A stretch of DNA of 64,000 bases from an uncultured Clostridium sp. (GTDB lineage: Bacteria > Bacillota > Clostridia > Clostridiales > Clostridiaceae), in assembly GCA_900540255.1 (NCBI GenBank), contig UQFE01000001.1:124001-188000 (forward strand), read 5' to 3'. The translations under genes were made by a program, and so were the position numbers. Of the stretch, positions 27,260 through 36,271 are shown one piece after another. The notes below the pieces were generated by a model. It was not told the DNA's origin and made no database searches. It was given only the letters and a program-made list of their open reading frames with translations. Position 1 is the stretch's first letter; each line of letters opens with the position of its first letter.

Positions 27260-29452
27260 TTATTTATCATCAAATTTAATATTTCCTAATAATGCTGCAA
27301 ATGGATTGTCATTTACCTCCTCTGCTTCCCTTTGCATTTGTTTCATTATTCTTTGAGTTTCTTTCTTGTTTAATTTTTCTTTTTTATCAAATCTCTTTTC
27401 AAAAGAAGATGCCTTTTCTCTGAAATTACAATTTAATCCAGTACAAATATAAATTTTACCTTCTCCCTGACCTCTTATTTCAAGTTTCTTTTTACATTCA
27501 GGACATCTTGCATTAGTTTTTCTTGATACATTTTCTCTATATCCACATTCCCTATCTTGGCAAACATTCATAGTTCCATTCTTGCCCTTTACCTCTAAAA
27601 GATACTTTCCACAATTAGGACACTTCTTTCCTGTTTTATTATCATGAACAAATTTACTATTTGCTTCTTTAACATCTATAACCAATGAAGTTGAATATTT
27701 TTTCATTTCTCTTATAAAATTATCCCAATTCCTTTTTCCTTTTGCAATTTCATCTAATTGTCTTTCCCACTTTGCTGTAAGTAATGGTGATTTCAATTCA
27801 GTTGGAACTAACTCTATTAATTGTTTACCTTTAGATGTTGGCACTATATCTTTTCCTCTTTTTTCAATAACAAACGAACTAAATAATTTTTCAATAATAT
27901 CAGCTCTAGTTGCAACTGTTCCAAGTCCTCCAGTTTCACCTAAAGTCTTTGCAGCTTCTTTTCCTACATTAATATATTTATGTGGATTTTCCATAGCAGA
28001 TAAAAGAGTTCCTTCATTAAATCTTGCTGGTGGCTTAGTTTCTCCCTTATTTAATGAACCTTTTTCAATAACAAACTTATCACCTTTATTTAATTGCGGT
28101 AATACTTGTTCTTTTATATCTTCTTCATTTACCTCTTCTTCAACTTTATCATAAAGTTTCTTCCATCCCTTAAATATTATAACTTTGCCCTTTGCTATAA
28201 ATTTCTCATTTTCAACTTTAGCTATTATTGTTGTTTGTACATATTCAAATGGAGGTAATAAAACACTTAAAAACCTCTTAACAACCAAATCATATATTTT
28301 TCTTTCTTCTGATGATAAATTTGAAAGAATTGGCTTTTCCTCAGTTGGAATAATTGCATGGTGATCACTTACCTTTGAATTATCTACAAAACTCTTATTT
28401 CCTTGTATCTTTTTTCTTAAAACTTCCTCTGCACTAATTTTATATTCTCCTATAGAAATTGCCTTAAGTCTATCTGGTAAAGTTGCTACAATATCTGTAG
28501 TGATATATCTTGAATCAGTTCTTGGATAAGTTAAAATTTTATGATTTTCATATAATCTTTGCATTATATTTAATGTTTGTTTTGCTGAATATCCAAAAAT
28601 CTTATTAGCATCTCTTTGAAGTTCTGTTAAATCATAAAGTGCTGGAGAATATTTTTTCTTCTTAACACTATTAATATCTATTATTTCACCACTTGCACCA
28701 TTTACCTTTTTAGATATTTTATCTGCAAATTCTTCATCAAATATTTTATTATTATTATCCTTGTTTATCCATGACAAAGTATATCCCTTAGTTTTTGCAT
28801 TAATTGTATAATAAACTTTTGGCTTAAAGTTTTTTATATCTTTTTCCCTTTGTACAATCATTGCTAACGTTGGTGATTGAACTCTTCCTGCTGATAATTG
28901 AGCATTATACTTACAAGTTAAAGCTCTTGTAACATTAAGTCCAACAAGCCAATCTGCTTCTGCTCTACATACAGCTGCTCTATATAAATTTTCATATTCC
29001 TTACCATCTCTTAAATTTTTAAATCCATCTAAAATAGCCTTATCTGTTTGAGAAGAAATCCACAATCTTTTAATAGGTTTCTTAACACCAACCTTTTCAA
29101 TTATCCATCTTGCAACAAGTTCTCCTTCTCTTCCTGCGTCAGTTGCAATTACTATTTCACTTACATCTCCTCTATTCATTTGCTTTTTTACTTCATTAAA
29201 TTGTTTTGATGTTTTCTTTAATATCACTAACTTCATGTGTTTAGGCAACATAGGAAGTGTTTCCATCTTCCATTCCTTGTATTTATTATCATATCCTTCT
29301 GGATCCATTAAACCAACTAAATGTCCCATTGCCCAAGTTATAATATATTTATTTCCCTCTATATATGAACCTTTATTATTATTACACTTTAAAACCTTCG
29401 CTAAATCTCTTCCTACAGATGGCTTTTCTGCCAATACTAATATTTTACTCAT
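27260..29452 (-). CDS. topB: DNA topoisomerase III (type IA)
   Basis: A 730-residue type IA topoisomerase that relaxes or decatenates DNA through a tyrosine-linked single-strand break. It has the Toprim domain (VLAEKPSVGRDLAKVL; IATDAGREGELVARWI with the acidic triad), the active-site tyrosine in LTYPRTDSRYIT, and two C-terminal cysteine zinc modules (CPNCGKYLLE...CGY and CPECKKKLEI...CNF). After the zinc modules comes a charged Lys/Glu/Gln-rich tail. The TopB-type N-terminus separates it from TopA. Single gene; ribosome site AAGGATT. Confidence 0.96.
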   Translation of the reverse strand: MSKILVLAEKPSVGRDLAKVLKCNNNKGSYIEGNKYIITWAMGHLVGLMDPEGYDNKYKEWKMETLPMLPKHMKLVILKKTSKQFNEVKKQMNRGDVSEIVIATDAGREGELVARWIIEKVGVKKPIKRLWISSQTDKAILDGFKNLRDGKEYENLYRAAVCRAEADWLVGLNVTRALTCKYNAQLSAGRVQSPTLAMIVQREKDIKNFKPKVYYTINAKTKGYTLSWINKDNNNKIFDEEFADKISKKVNGASGEIIDINSVKKKKYSPALYDLTELQRDANKIFGYSAKQTLNIMQRLYENHKILTYPRTDSRYITTDIVATLPDRLKAISIGEYKISAEEVLRKKIQGNKSFVDNSKVSDHHAIIPTEEKPILSNLSSEERKIYDLVVKRFLSVLLPPFEYVQTTIIAKVENEKFIAKGKVIIFKGWKKLYDKVEEEVNEEDIKEQVLPQLNKGDKFVIEKGSLNKGETKPPARFNEGTLLSAMENPHKYINVGKEAAKTLGETGGLGTVATRADIIEKLFSSFVIEKRGKDIVPTSKGKQLIELVPTELKSPLLTAKWERQLDEIAKGKRNWDNFIREMKKYSTSLVIDVKEANSKFVHDNKTGKKCPNCGKYLLEVKGKNGTMNVCQDRECGYRENVSRKTNARCPECKKKLEIRGQGEGKIYICTGLNCNFREKASSFEKRFDKKEKLNKKETQRIMKQMQREAEEVNDNPFAALLGNIKFDDK

Positions 29453-29518
29453 TTTTAATCCTTCTTCCTATTAAAACTCTAACTAATTATATCACAATTC
29501 TTTAAAATCACATACTTT

Positions 29519-30829
29519 CTAAAGATTCCTTTTAATTTTAACTTCATAAATTAAGTAAGAACTTATTCCCTTTAAAATACTAGATACACAAATACTAATC
29601 CAAATTCCACTTATTCCAAAAGGCTTAATTAATAATATTGCTAATGGAATTCTAAAACTTGTGAATATAATACTAATTGTTGCAGGAATTTTAGGCTTAC
29701 CTATACCAGTAAACATACCATTTGATATCATTTCAATAGCACTAAATATTTGTGAAAATGCTACTGCGCTTAAATAACTTGCTGCAATCACAGTTGTAGC
29801 TTCATCATTTATAAATATCCTAATTAATTGTTTATTAAATAAAAGAAATATTATAGCCATCAATATTGCATAGCTTATCCCAACTATCAATGCGCTTTTA
29901 TATCCCTCTTTTATTCTTTTTAATTTTCCAGCACCAAAATTTTGGCCTGTAAAACTTGCTACTGCTCCATTTAAGCCTCCAATTATCATATATGCAATTG
30001 ACTCTATTTGAACTCCTATTTTTTGAGCTGCAATTGCTTCTGCTCCAAATATAGCTATTATCTTAGCTAAAATAATATTTATAACAGTAAACAATACTCT
30101 TTGAAATGCCATAGGTGACCCAAGTTTTATTATTTCTTTTATTTTTTCAAAATTAATTTTTAAATTATATTTATAAGTAAGTATTTCATTTGCATTCATT
30201 CTAAATAAAATGAACATTATAATATTTGCTATTAAAGTACTTACTCCAGCTCCAACAACTCCAAGTTTAAATATATATATACATATAGGATCAAGAACTA
30301 TATTTAAAGCAACACCAACCCCATTTATTTTAAATGCCAATTTGTTGTTTCCAAAACTACCCAATATCCTTGTATACATCATATTAAAAAATGCAAAAAA
30401 TAAAATTGGTGCATTTAAAGCTAAATAATAATAAGCATTCTTTTCTACTTCACTATTATTTAAATTTAAAAATCCTATAAATTTTTCTCCTAACAAAATT
30501 AAAATCAATCCAAAAACAATACCTATTATTATATTTATCACTATTCCTGAATTAATATATTCTTTTATTTCCTTTTCATTCTTTTTGCCAACTGCATGTG
30601 CAACTTTTATTCCTGTTCCAATAACAACTAATGAGTTTAATGCATTTCCAATGTTAACATATAAACTTGATGAACCAATACTTGCAACAGCATGACTTCC
30701 AAGTTTTCCAACCCATATCATGTCAATTAAATTATATGTAAACTGCAAAAGCGAACTTCCCATTATAGGTAATGCTAATGCAGCTATAACAGTTATTACT
30801 TTTCCTTTAGTTAAATCTATTTTCTTCAT
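29519..30829 (-). CDS. MATE family efflux transporter
   Basis: A 436-residue membrane protein with about 12 helices, in the multidrug and toxin extrusion family. Typical segments are ALPIMGSSLLQFTYNLIDMIWVGKLG in helix 1 and GLNGAVASFTGQNFGAGKLKR at the start of the second half, showing the two-fold repeat. It probably exports cationic compounds or metabolites in exchange for sodium or protons; the substrate is unknown. It diverges from the penicillin-binding protein gene at 30993 with about 160 bp between, so the two may share control, but no operator is evident. Confidence 0.93.
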   Translation of the reverse strand: MKKIDLTKGKVITVIAALALPIMGSSLLQFTYNLIDMIWVGKLGSHAVASIGSSSLYVNIGNALNSLVVIGTGIKVAHAVGKKNEKEIKEYINSGIVINIIIGIVFGLILILLGEKFIGFLNLNNSEVEKNAYYYLALNAPILFFAFFNMMYTRILGSFGNNKLAFKINGVGVALNIVLDPICIYIFKLGVVGAGVSTLIANIIMFILFRMNANEILTYKYNLKINFEKIKEIIKLGSPMAFQRVLFTVINIILAKIIAIFGAEAIAAQKIGVQIESIAYMIIGGLNGAVASFTGQNFGAGKLKRIKEGYKSALIVGISYAILMAIIFLLFNKQLIRIFINDEATTVIAASYLSAVAFSQIFSAIEMISNGMFTGIGKPKIPATISIIFTSFRIPLAILLIKPFGISGIWISICVSSILKGISSYLIYEVKIKRNL

Positions 30830-30932
30830 ACTATCTCCATTCTAAATTTGATATGTTGATTATATATATTTATCCTTAACTTATCAATATATTTTATAAT
30901 ATATAAATTATTTTATTATATACATTTACAAT

Positions 30933-30961
30933 TTGGTATTTATTCTATTAAATGGTATAAT
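30933..30961 (+). promoter_or_regulatory. Sigma-A promoter of the PBP gene
   Basis: TTGGTA (30933-30938), a 17-bp spacer ending in an extended TGG, and a perfect TATAAT (30956-30961) lie 31 bp before the ATG at 30993. It shows that translation starts at 30993, not further upstream. Confidence 0.75.
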
Positions 30962-30992
30962 AACCTATATTCATATTCTAAGGAGGATAATT

Positions 30993-33005
30993 ATGAAAAA
31001 ACTAAACAAATTACTTATATTGTTATTTTTGATTTCAACATTGATATTTCAAATTAGTTGCTCAAACATAAACAAATATAATGAAGTATTTAATTCCTAT
31101 ATTGAAAAATGGATTTTAGGTGATTATGCTGGAATGTATTCACTTTTAACATCAGATTCTAAAAATTATATTGATGAAGATACCTTTATCAATAGATATA
31201 ACACAGTTTATTCTGCACTTAAATTTAATAATTTAGAAATTTCTCTTAATAATGATCTTATTAAAAATGATGGTTATTATACTGCATCATTTACTTTAAG
31301 TGGAAACTGTATTGCTGGAGATTTCAGTTTTAATAATTTTAACTTAGATATTTACAAGGAAAATGATAAATACCTTATAAAATGGAATGAAAGTTTAATA
31401 CTTCCTGAAATGATTAAAGGTGATAAAGTTTATGTAAAAACTTCAAATCATATAAGAGGTAAAATATTAGATAGAAATGGAAAAATATTAGCAGAAGATG
31501 GACAACTTTCAGTAGTTGGAATTCATCCCTCAAAATTTAATACAGAAAATCGTAATGAAAAAATTACTGAGTTAGCAAATATATTAGATATAAGTGAAGA
31601 AAGTATCACTTCTAAATTGGATGCAAATACCAATCCTGAATTTTTTGTACCCATAGTTAATATGACTTCAACAGATGAAAAATTGCAACTTCTTAGCAAT
31701 AAAAGTGAAGATGGCATAATTATAAATAATAAAACATCACGAGTTTATTATGGTGGTGAAGCTTTTGGAAGATTAATTGGTTATGTAGGAAATATTACTG
31801 CTGAAGAACTTGAAAATAAAAGTAATGATGGATATACTTCAACAAGCTTAATTGGTAAAGCTGGAATAGAACAAGTTTTTGAAGATACTTTACGCGGTGA
31901 AGATGGAGCTGAAATTTATTTAAAAAGAAATTCTGAAGAAATAAGTATATTAAAAAAAGAAACCATTAACGGAACTGATGTTGAACTTACAATTGATTCA
32001 GCTTTACAAAATAATTCTTATGCTCAATTAAATAATGAAAAAGGTGCTGTTACTGCCGTTGATCCTATTACTGGAGAAGTTTTAGCATTGGTTAGTTCAC
32101 CTTCTTATGATTCTAATATGTTTACTACTTATGTAACTAAAACTAAAGCTGCTGAAAGAGAATCTAATAATTATTCTGATACAGTAAATAGATTTAATAA
32201 AACTTATGCTCCTGGTTCTACAATGAAACTTATAACTGCTGCTATTGGATTAAATACTACTTCTTTAAATCCTAATGAAAAAGTTGAAATAAACGGATTA
32301 AAATGGCAAAAAGATAGTAGTTGGGGGAATTATTTTATAACTAGGGTTGAGAATATAAGTGCTGTATCATTAAGAGAAGCAGCAAAATATTCTGATAATA
32401 TTTATTTTGCTCAAACTGCTTTAAAAATAGGAAGTGAAGATTTAATTAATGGTATTAAAAGCTTTGGTATTGGTGAAAAAATGAATCTTGAATATCCTAT
32501 GACAAATTCTAGTATTTCAAATACAGGAGTTTTAAATAATGAAATTTTATTAGCTGATACTGGATATGGACAAGGTGAATTAATGGTTACACCTTTAAAT
32601 ATGGCACTAGCTTATAGCGCACTCGCAAATAACGGTAATATTATGACTCCACGATTAACTTTATCAAATAATAATACAAATGTTATTTGGAAAGAAAACG
32701 CTATAAAACCTGAACATTTACAAACATTAATAGATGACTTTTCTGCTATGGTAAATGATGAAGATGGACATGCTCATATAGCTAAAATTGAAGGATATAA
32801 TATAGCCGCTAAAACTGGTACTGCTGAAATAAAGTCATCTCAAGATGATAATAACGGAACTGAAAATGGATGGTTTGTTGCTGTAGATACTACTTCATCT
32901 AAATTGTCTATTGCTGTTATTATTGAAGATGTTAAAAATAGAGGTGGTAGTAGCATTCCAATTCCTATGGTTAAAAATATCATGGAAGAATATTTAACTA
33001 GATAG
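30993..33005 (+). CDS. Class B penicillin-binding protein, MecA/PBP3-like lipoprotein
   Basis: A 670-residue D,D-transpeptidase for peptidoglycan cross-linking. The N-terminus is a lipoprotein signal (hydrophobic stretch, then QISC with Cys23 lipidated). An NTF2-like MecA_N domain follows (about residues 28-130; FNSYIEKWILGDYAGMYSLL), then a PBP dimerisation domain (RGKILDRNGKILAEDG), then the transpeptidase with Ser409-xx-Lys (STMK), Ser467-Asp-Asn (SDN) and Lys607-Thr-Gly (KTG). This architecture is that of subclass B3, which includes the low-affinity PBP2a and enterococcal PBP5. No mecR/mecI-like or bla regulator lies nearby. AAGGAGG precedes the ATG. Reduced beta-lactam affinity is a family-based possibility only. 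Confidence 0.93.
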   Translation: MKKLNKLLILLFLISTLIFQISCSNINKYNEVFNSYIEKWILGDYAGMYSLLTSDSKNYIDEDTFINRYNTVYSALKFNNLEISLNNDLIKNDGYYTASFTLSGNCIAGDFSFNNFNLDIYKENDKYLIKWNESLILPEMIKGDKVYVKTSNHIRGKILDRNGKILAEDGQLSVVGIHPSKFNTENRNEKITELANILDISEESITSKLDANTNPEFFVPIVNMTSTDEKLQLLSNKSEDGIIINNKTSRVYYGGEAFGRLIGYVGNITAEELENKSNDGYTSTSLIGKAGIEQVFEDTLRGEDGAEIYLKRNSEEISILKKETINGTDVELTIDSALQNNSYAQLNNEKGAVTAVDPITGEVLALVSSPSYDSNMFTTYVTKTKAAERESNNYSDTVNRFNKTYAPGSTMKLITAAIGLNTTSLNPNEKVEINGLKWQKDSSWGNYFITRVENISAVSLREAAKYSDNIYFAQTALKIGSEDLINGIKSFGIGEKMNLEYPMTNSSISNTGVLNNEILLADTGYGQGELMVTPLNMALAYSALANNGNIMTPRLTLSNNNTNVIWKENAIKPEHLQTLIDDFSAMVNDEDGHAHIAKIEGYNIAAKTGTAEIKSSQDDNNGTENGWFVAVDTTSSKLSIAVIIEDVKNRGGSSIPIPMVKNIMEEYLTR

Positions 33006-33024
33006 TTATATATTAAATAATATT

Positions 33025-33066
33025 AGAGGTAATGAAAAAATCATTTTAAGTTTCTTCATTATCTCT
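33025..33066. terminator. Bidirectional terminator between the PBP gene and gloA
   Basis: A 12-bp stem AGAGGTAATGAA / TTCATTATCTCT (one wobble pair) with an 18-nt loop and T-rich sequence on both sides, between convergent genes. Confidence 0.7.
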
Positions 33067-33090
33067 TTGTTTATAAAACTAAAAGTACAA

Positions 33091-33471
33091 TTAAACTCTT
33101 ATAACTTCAACTTTATATCCATCTGGATCAGTTACAAAGTAATAATGTGGCTTTTCTCCTGGAAGTCCCTTTAAATCAGTAACTTCATATCCCATTTCAA
33201 TATGTTTTTCTCTTAATCTTTCTATATCTTCACTGCCTATTGCTGTATGACTAAATCCATTTCCTAATTCATATGGCACTTCTGGATTATAATTATAAGT
33301 AAGTTCTATTTCATATCCACCTGGAGCATCTGATAAATAAACTAATGTAAATTTATGATTTGGAAAATCTTTTCTTCTTGTTTCAACTAATCCTAAAGCT
33401 TCTTTATAAAATTTTAATGATTTTTCTAAATCCATTACTCTTATGCAAGTATGCAACATTTTTACTGACAT
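33091..33471 (-). CDS. gloA: Lactoylglutathione lyase-like VOC protein (glyoxalase I)
   Basis: A 126-residue vicinal-oxygen-chelate protein. Two beta-alpha-beta-beta-beta modules are visible, with metal ligands His in LHTCIRVMDLEKSLKFY, Glu in GYEIELTYN, His in GFSHTAIG and Glu in GYKVEVIRV. The sequence is close to bacterial nickel-type glyoxalase I, which detoxifies methylglyoxal. Clostridia generally lack glutathione, so another thiol may serve as cofactor. Ribosome site AAGGAGG. It appears monocistronic. Confidence 0.88.
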   Translation of the reverse strand: MSVKMLHTCIRVMDLEKSLKFYKEALGLVETRRKDFPNHKFTLVYLSDAPGGYEIELTYNYNPEVPYELGNGFSHTAIGSEDIERLREKHIEMGYEVTDLKGLPGEKPHYYFVTDPDGYKVEVIRV

Positions 33472-33655
33472 AATATTCCTCCTTAAATCAATACTATTTA
33501 AATTATAACATATAAAACTTTATATTTCAGCTTTTAAACTAACATTATAATTTAATAACCTTTATTTATATAACGATTATTCCTTATTTACTACATTATC
33601 ATTTTGAAAAAATTTCTCATATATTATAATGCTTTATTATTTAAGGAGAATTTAT

Positions 33656-33813
33656 ATCCTAAATGACATATATTCAAATATTCACGACCTTATCCAGGCA
33701 TGGACTCATCAACCATATTTTCTAATAATGAAGTTGTAAAGATATTAGGAACTAATATTATAAATAATTCAATAAATTTTACTACTCTTAATATAACAAT
33801 AATTGAAATTTAA
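33656..33813 (+). pseudogene. Possible decayed gene fragment next to a MITE-like element
   Basis: A promoter-like pair (TTGAAA 33604-33609, TATAAT 33625-33630, 15 bp apart) and AAGGAG (33643-33648) are followed not by one open frame but by two overlapping short frames. One runs 33656-33739 without an ATG; the other starts at ATG 33700 and stops at 33811-33813, exactly at the edge of the palindromic element. The translations resemble nothing I know. I read this as a remnant of a small gene disrupted by frameshift and element insertion, but it could also be a 37-aa gene or non-coding. Confidence 0.25.
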
Positions 33814-33910
33814 TGGGATGTCGTATTAAGAATAAATACTACAATATATTGTATTAATTCTTATTTTTAAAACAATATATTGTGTATAAAAATTTTAGTG
33901 CGACAGCCCC
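33814..33910. repeat. 98-bp palindromic repeat element, copy 2 (inverted orientation)
   Basis: It runs from GGGATGTCGTATTAAGAA to TTTTAGTGCGACAGCCCC, in the opposite orientation to copies 1 and 3, and holds two ACAATATATTGT palindromes. It ends 10 bp before the stop codon of the small leftward gene at 33921. The left end has GGG rather than GGGG. Confidence 0.9.
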
Positions 33911-33920
33911 TTATATTCCT

Positions 33921-34004
33921 CTAATCTAATTCATTAATTTGAACAGTTTTTTCTTTAGCCTTTTTCTTTTGCTTAGGCTTTTTTTCATTTCTATTCTTAG
34001 CCAA
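33921..34004 (-). CDS. Tiny lysine-rich protein, 27 aa
   Basis: A 27-residue frame starting with TTG at 34004, preceded by a strong GGAGGTG ribosome site (34014-34020, 9-nt spacing). The product is extremely basic (MAKNRNEKKPKQKKKAKEK, then TVQINELD). There is no similarity I can name. The strong ribosome site and the palindromic element 10 bp after the stop, in the position of a terminator, favour a real gene; the length and TTG start leave doubt. About 300 bp upstream (34021-34339) hold no other feature I can support. Confidence 0.45.
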   Translation of the reverse strand: MAKNRNEKKPKQKKKAKEKTVQINELD

Positions 34005-34339
34005 ATTAAAATTCACCTCCATAAAATTAATTAATTTAAAACTTCATAACAAAGAAGTCTAATAAAATTACATTAATTAGGTTACTCATTTTTATATAAA
34101 ACAATACCAGTAATTAAATCCATAAAATGCATTGCCTAGAATTTATAATTCAAACTTTCAACATTTTTTACTATAATTATTTATATTTACTTATTTCTTA
34201 TCTATAATAATCATATAAAAATTCATTAAAAGACTTAAATATTATCTATTGTTTTATATATTTAATTTTTAAAACAATTTAATAAACAAAATCAATAAAA
34301 TATTCATTTATTAAAAGTATTTTCATAATAAATTAATTA

Positions 34340-35092
34340 TTAAGAAATTTGTTTATAGCTTGTAATTACACCCTTTATATTATTTTCATATAAATATTTG
34401 CATATTTCTTTTGCATAAATTAAAAGCTCATCATTATCAACTTTATTTATAATTGCCCTATATTTAGCATTAAAACAATCTTTAACATTTTTTCTTTGAC
34501 CTTCTTCACTACCTAAAATATTAGCTATATCCTTAGTATTAATTTTATGATTATAATTTTTGCTTAAAACCTTGCATACTTGCTCTGGTCTATGACAAAT
34601 TTTATTTATTGATTTAAATAAAGAATCTATCCCTGCAACACCAACAACCATTGTAGTATTCTTTAAAATAACCGGCTCATAATTTGCAGGTGCCTTAAGT
34701 GAATGCATCCTTGCTCCATCAGCTTCAATAAGTAAAAAATCACATAAATTTATTAATTTTTCTGCTATTTTTTCTCCATCCCCTACAATTTTTCCATCTC
34801 TATCCTTAATTCCAACTGTAATTAAATTTTCACTTTTAAATCTTTCTATTATTTCATTTACATTACCTTTAAAATCTATAAAATCCTCTGGCATATGCAT
34901 ATGAGTAGTTGTTGTTACTACAACCTTTTTTCCTAATTTACTTAATTCTTTTGCTAAAGTATAAATTGATGTTGTTTTTCCTCCTCCTCCAACAAAAGAA
35001 ATTATATTTTTTTCTTCAATATTTATTTCTAGAGCTTCATATAAGAAATTTTTTTGCTCTACTTCATAATTTAAATAATTAAAAATTTTCAT
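34340..35092 (-). CDS. yqeC: Selenium cofactor biosynthesis protein YqeC family
   Basis: A 250-residue P-loop protein of the YqeC family. The N-terminal nucleotide-binding loop FVGGGGKTTSIYTLAKEL and VVVTTTTHMHMP, followed by LLIEADGARMHSLKAPANYEPVI, are the family hallmarks. YqeC is linked by genome distribution to selenium-dependent molybdenum hydroxylases, with a proposed role in maturing the selenium-containing molybdenum cofactor. Its exact reaction is unknown. Here it stands apart from yqeB, selD or hydroxylase genes, but the same window carries modABC for molybdate uptake (61-64 kb). Ribosome site AAGGAAG. Confidence 0.85.
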   Translation of the reverse strand: MKIFNYLNYEVEQKNFLYEALEINIEEKNIISFVGGGGKTTSIYTLAKELSKLGKKVVVTTTTHMHMPEDFIDFKGNVNEIIERFKSENLITVGIKDRDGKIVGDGEKIAEKLINLCDFLLIEADGARMHSLKAPANYEPVILKNTTMVVGVAGIDSLFKSINKICHRPEQVCKVLSKNYNHKINTKDIANILGSEEGQRKNVKDCFNAKYRAIINKVDNDELLIYAKEICKYLYENNIKGVITSYKQIS

Positions 35093-35263
35093 ATTACTTC
35101 CTTATATTTAAATATTATCTATATTAATTGTATAAACTTTTCCCATATTTATAAATATATTTTTTAATTAATTAAAGGCTGTAAAAGATTTATTATAAAA
35201 CAATCATTCTACATCCTTTAATTAAAATACTATTTATACAAAAATAATTATATAAAAGATAAA

Positions 35264-35461
35264 TTATTCTTTATATAAATTATCTTCTAATATTTTATTT
35301 GCTAAAATTCCTATATTTACTTCTCTTGTATCCATATAAACATCGATTATTCTATCTACTAAAGTTACTTCAACATATTCAATATTTTTTCCATCATCAT
35401 CTTTATATGTAATTATATCATAAGTAATTATCTCTTCTTTAAGCTTTTTTTTAGTTATCAT
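35264..35461 (-). CDS. Hypothetical protein, 65 aa
   Basis: A short acidic/basic mixed protein with no recognised domain; it contains YKDDDGKNIEYVEVTLVDRI, suggesting a small beta-rich fold, and no signal or membrane segment. The ATG at 35461 has AAGGAG upstream and lies 14 bp after the stop of the HAD hydrolase gene, so the two probably form one operon. Downstream (35100-35263) a loose hairpin, TTAATTAAAGG / CCTTTAATTAA at 35168-35225, may end transcription. Confidence 0.65.
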   Translation of the reverse strand: MITKKKLKEEIITYDIITYKDDDGKNIEYVEVTLVDRIIDVYMDTREVNIGILANKILEDNLYKE

Positions 35462-35475
35462 TTGTTTCTCCTTAA

Positions 35476-36099
35476 TTATATTAATTTCAATAATTCATTA
35501 AAAGATTTTATTGATTCATTATATTGCTCAACTTCTCCAAATCCATATTCTGCAAATATAAATGGTACTCCTGCAAATTTAGCTGCATTTGCATCACCTT
35601 GTGTATCACCTACATATATAGGATTTTTTAAATTATTTCTTTTAATGACTAATTTTATATTTTCTCCTTTTGTTAACCCTGTTCTTCCTGGACATTCATA
35701 ATCACTAAAATACTTGTCTAACTTATGCGATTCAAAAAAGCTCTCAATATATCCATTACCACAATTACTAACAATAAATAACTTATGATTTTTATATAAT
35801 TCCCTTAAAGTTTCCTCTAATTTATCATATAGTGTTGCACCATGTTTACTTAAATATTCATTTTCATATTCACAGCATTCATTTATTATTTTCATTTGCA
35901 CTTTTGATTCTATTCCTGGAAATAATATTTCAGCTATTTCATCTAATAGTTTCCCCATACAAGGCTTTAAATCTTCTATGCTTACTTCTTTTCTTTTTAA
36001 ATTATATTTAGATACTATGCTAGTCCATGTTTTAGATACTTCTTTTGTTGAGTCCCATAATGTTCCATCTAAATCAAATATTATACCATCAACCTTCAT
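35476..36099 (-). CDS. HAD superfamily phosphatase, phosphoglycolate phosphatase-like
   Basis: A 207-residue haloacid-dehalogenase hydrolase. Motif I is IIFDLDGTLWDS with the nucleophile Asp, motif II is LFIVSNCGNGYIESFF, the lysine is in GLTKGENIKLVI, and motif IV is VGDTQGDANAAKFAG. The helical cap between motifs I and II makes it a C1-cap, PGP/Gph-like enzyme acting on small phosphorylated metabolites; substrate unknown. It starts with AAGGAGAAG and precedes the 65-aa gene by 14 bp. Confidence 0.9.
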   Translation of the reverse strand: MKVDGIIFDLDGTLWDSTKEVSKTWTSIVSKYNLKRKEVSIEDLKPCMGKLLDEIAEILFPGIESKVQMKIINECCEYENEYLSKHGATLYDKLEETLRELYKNHKLFIVSNCGNGYIESFFESHKLDKYFSDYECPGRTGLTKGENIKLVIKRNNLKNPIYVGDTQGDANAAKFAGVPFIFAEYGFGEVEQYNESIKSFNELLKLI

Positions 36100-36271
36100 T
36101 TTTCTTCTCCTTAACCTTAGTTTCTTAATTATTATATCATTTTTTTACATTGTTATCATCATAACTTTACATTTATTACACTTAATAATATTTTAAATTA
36201 ATTGTAACACATATAAAAAATATTAATAAACTATATTAATAAACTATATTTTCACAAATGATGGTGATATT

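Noticed and set aside
30933-30992. Upstream start for the PBP gene
   Set aside because: It overlaps the promoter TTGGTA-17-TATAAT, so it cannot be in the mRNA.
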